This document shows, piece by piece, positions 61,706 through 64,000 of a DNA stretch of 64,000 nucleotides. Each line of letters begins with the position of its first letter. Within the stretch, counting starts at the first letter, position 1. Source of the stretch: Devosia sp. Leaf420 (GTDB lineage Bacteria > Pseudomonadota > Alphaproteobacteria > Rhizobiales > Devosiaceae); assembly GCF_001425445.1 (NCBI RefSeq), contig NZ_LMQU01000013.1, positions 186,001 through 250,000 on the forward strand. Reading direction: 5' to 3'. The notes under the pieces are model-generated. The model was not told where the DNA came from, did not search any database, and was given only the letters and a program-made list of their open reading frames with translations. The position numbers and the translations under genes were made by a program.

Positions 61706-64000
61706 ATGACCAGCGTAAACGATCTCCGCTCGAGCTTTGTCGATTACTTCGCCCGCAATGGCCACGAAGCCGTCGCCTCGAGCCCGCTCGTGCCGCGCAA
61801 CGATCCGACGCTGATGTTCACCAATGCCGGCATGGTGCAGTTCAAGAATGTCTTTACGGGTCTTGAAAAGCGCCCCTATTCGACGGCGACGACGGCCCAG
61901 AAGTGCGTGCGTGCCGGCGGCAAGCATAACGACCTCGACAATGTTGGCTTTACTGCGCGCCACCACACATTCTTTGAAATGCTGGGCAATTTCTCGTTCG
62001 GCGACTATTTCAAACCGCAAGCGATCGAGCTCGCCTGGAACCTTCTCACCAAGGACTGGGGCCTTTCGCGCGACAAGCTGATGGTCACTGTCTATCAGGA
62101 CGATGACGAAGCGCTCGAACTCTGGAAGAAGATCGCCGGTCTTTCCGAAGACCGCATCGTGCGCCTCGGCGCCAAGTCGAATTTCTGGCAGATGGGCGAT
62201 ACCGGTCCCTGCGGTCCGTGCTCGGAAATCTTCTATGACCATGGTGACAAGGTCTGGGGCGGCCCTCCGGGCTCGCCGGATGAAGATGGCGATCGCTGGA
62301 TCGAAATCTGGAACCTCGTCTTCATGCAGTTCGAACAGCATTCCGATGGGTCCCGCACCGGCCTGCCGCGTCCGTCCATCGACACCGGCATGGGTCTCGA
62401 ACGCGTTGCTGCTGTCATGCAGGGCGTTCACGACAATTACGACATCGATCTCTTCAAGGCGCTGATCTCGGCCGCCGCCAATGCCACGAATGCCGACGTC
62501 GATGGTCCGGACAATCGGAGCCTCCGCGTCATTGCTGATCACCTCCGTTCGATGAGCTTCCTCATTGCCGAAGGCGTACTGCCCTCAAATGAAGGCCGCG
62601 GCTATGTTCTTCGCCGCATCATGCGCCGCGCCATGCGTCACGCAACCCTTCTGGGCGCGAGCGAACCGACGATCTACAAGCTCGTCCCGGCGCTCGTTCG
62701 GGAAATGGGCCAGGCCTATCCCGAACTTAGCCGCGGCGAAGCCATGATCGCCGAGACCGTTCGCCTCGAAGAAGGTCGCTTTCTCAAGACGCTTGGCCGT
62801 GGCCTGCAGATTCTTGAATCGGAAACATCCGGCCTCGGCGAAGGTGATGTGCTCAACGGCGCAGCCGCTTTCAAGCTCTATGATACCTATGGTTTCCCGC
62901 TCGATTTGACGCAGGACGCCCTGCGTTCGCGCAATATCACGGTCGATCAGGCAGGGTTCGACGCTGCCATGGCCCAGCAAAAGGCTGAAGCCCGCAAGAA
63001 CTGGGCTGGCTCGGGTGAAGCGGCCACCGACACCGTCTGGTATGGTCTTGCCGACAAGCTCGGACCGACAGAATTCCTCGGCTACGAAACCGAGACGGCC
63101 GAAGGCGAGATCAAGGCATTGCTGGTCGATGGCGCAGAAGTCGCTGAGATCGCTGCCGGTCAGGACGGCGTCGTCGTCGTCAACCAGACCCCATTCTATG
63201 GCGAGAGCGGCGGCCAGGTCGGCGACTCCGGCGTCATCAAGGGCGAAGGCTTTGCTGCCGACGTTCTCGATACCGGCAAGCACCATGGCGTCTTCAGCCA
63301 CAAGGTGAAGGTCACCGAAGGCACCCTCAAGGTCGGTCAGGCTGTCGAGCTCGTCGTCGATCACGAGCGGCGCTCCTCGATCCGCTCCAACCATTCGGCC
63401 ACCCACCTGCTGCACGAAGCCCTGCGCCTCGTGCTCGGCGACCACGTCGCGCAAAAGGGGTCGATGGTGTCCTCCGATCGCCTGCGCTTCGACTTTGTGC
63501 ACACAAAGCCGATGACCCCGCAGGAAATCGCCCAGGTTGAGGATATCGCCAACACGATCATCCTTCAGAACACCGCGGTCGAAACGCGCCTTATGGGCGT
63601 CGATGAAGCCAAGGAATCGGGTGCGCGCGCTCTCTTCGGCGAGAAGTATGGCGATGAAGTCCGTGTCGTTTCCATGGGCGAGCCGACCGGCAATGGCCTC
63701 GGCTGGTCCGTCGAACTTTGTGGCGGCACGCATGTGCGTCGCACCGGCGATATTGGTCTTGTTTCGATTGTTACCGAGACCGCCTCGGCCGCAGGCGTCC
63801 GCCGCATCGAGGCTTTGACCGGCAAGGCCGCGCGTCATCGCGGCAACACCAATGTCAACATTGTCTCGTCGGCTGCAAGCCTTCTCCGCTCCGGCACGCA
63901 TGAAGTGCTCGAGCGCATCGAAGCCCTGCAGAACCAGATCAAGAGCGCGGAAAAGGCCCTGAGCGACGCGCGCCAGAAGCTGGCGCTCGGCGGCAGCGGC
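61706..64000 (+). CDS. alaS: Alanyl-tRNA synthetase (3' end outside window)
   Basis: 765 codons visible, open to the last base. Class II motifs: [20 protein letters not shown] at the N terminus, [14 protein letters not shown], and [20 protein letters not shown] (motif 2 region). The aminoacylation domain continues with [14 protein letters not shown]. The editing domain has [13 protein letters not shown] (HxxxH zinc/editing site) and [15 protein letters not shown]. The C-terminal C-Ala oligomerisation domain begins at the window edge. The ATG at 61706 starts directly at the conserved N terminus. The 265-base gap after recA holds only the recA terminator and presumably the alaS promoter. Confidence 0.97.
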   Translation, partial: MTSVNDLRSSFVDYFARNGHEAVASSPLVPRNDPTLMFTNAGMVQFKNVFTGLEKRPYSTATTAQKCVRAGGKHNDLDNVGFTARHHTFFEMLGNFSFGDYFKPQAIELAWNLLTKDWGLSRDKLMVTVYQDDDEALELWKKIAGLSEDRIVRLGAKSNFWQMGDTGPCGPCSEIFYDHGDKVWGGPPGSPDEDGDRWIEIWNLVFMQFEQHSDGSRTGLPRPSIDTGMGLERVAAVMQGVHDNYDIDLFKALISAAANATNADVDGPDNRSLRVIADHLRSMSFLIAEGVLPSNEGRGYVLRRIMRRAMRHATLLGASEPTIYKLVPALVREMGQAYPELSRGEAMIAETVRLEEGRFLKTLGRGLQILESETSGLGEGDVLNGAAAFKLYDTYGFPLDLTQDALRSRNITVDQAGFDAAMAQQKAEARKNWAGSGEAATDTVWYGLADKLGPTEFLGYETETAEGEIKALLVDGAEVAEIAAGQDGVVVVNQTPFYGESGGQVGDSGVIKGEGFAADVLDTGKHHGVFSHKVKVTEGTLKVGQAVELVVDHERRSSIRSNHSATHLLHEALRLVLGDHVAQKGSMVSSDRLRFDFVHTKPMTPQEIAQVEDIANTIILQNTAVETRLMGVDEAKESGARALFGEKYGDEVRVVSMGEPTGNGLGWSVELCGGTHVRRTGDIGLVSIVTETASAAGVRRIEALTGKAARHRGNTNVNIVSSAASLLRSGTHEVLERIEALQNQIKSAEKALSDARQKLALGGSG

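Overview
The window is about 60% GC and densely coded. It looks chromosomal and alphaproteobacterial, most likely Hyphomicrobiales. The pointers are CckA, FliX, FlbT and FlaF, a DUF6468 flagellar protein, alphaproteobacterial CsgH-type curli genes, a DksA without its zinc cysteines, and CtrA-type TTAA-N7-TTAAC boxes. The gene set and the very long flagellins and hook proteins suggest a Devosia-like genus, but that placement is inference. I see no prophage, insertion sequence, CRISPR array, rRNA or tRNA.

Layout. 1-2.5 kb: the 3' part of prfC and a translationally coupled methyltransferase. 2.8-9.6 kb: sulfite reduction and electron supply (ferredoxin, siroheme synthase cysG, DUF2849, siroheme sulfite/nitrite reductase, a cysH-DUF934 fusion, ferredoxin-NADP reductase, a second ferredoxin). 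9.6-15.2 kb: a small secreted protein, an EAL phosphodiesterase, ycjX-ycjF, metA and an uncharacterised P-loop ATPase. 15.4-31.3 kb: flagellar block 1 (flgE, flgK, flgL, flaF, flbT, two flagellins, flgN-like, rod-binding protein, flgI, fliX). 31.5-35.8 kb: dksA, a YciI-like protein, a curli cluster (two curlins and csgH) and an M32 carboxypeptidase. 36-46.3 kb: flagellar block 2 (flgF-flgG-flgA-flgH facing fliL-fliM-DUF6468-motE, then a 1114-residue periplasmic beta/TPR protein). 46.4-48.4 kb: nhaA, a coupled small membrane protein and a structured leader RNA. 48.4-53.6 kb: flagellar block 3 (fliO-fliP facing flgB-flgC-fliE-fliQ-fliR-flhB). 53.5-64 kb: a small ATPase, cckA, DUF2237, a frameshifted GST gene, an aldo-keto reductase, an AraD1/GguC protein, recA and the start of alaS.

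How it works together. Flagellar promoters in this window carry two kinds of site. Exact or near-exact CtrA boxes precede fliX, the flgB operon, the fliL operon and, more weakly, the large TPR gene. Sigma-54 (-24/-12) promoters with correct GG-N10-GC spacing precede flgE, flgI and flgF. With fliX, flbT, flaF and cckA also present, this matches the Caulobacter order: CckA to CtrA (early genes), then FliX/FlbD and sigma-54 (hook, rod and ring genes), then FlaF/FlbT control of flagellin. FlbD and RpoN are outside the window.

Several surface-exposed axial proteins are much longer than usual and carry repeats: FlgE 906, FlgL 737 and flagellin 920 residues, plus FliE with a duplicated segment. Other oddities are glycine-histidine-alanine linkers shared by FliL and MotE, Ala at MetA position 111, tryptophan-rich curlin repeats, and a three-way-junction RNA before nhaA that could be a cation riboswitch.
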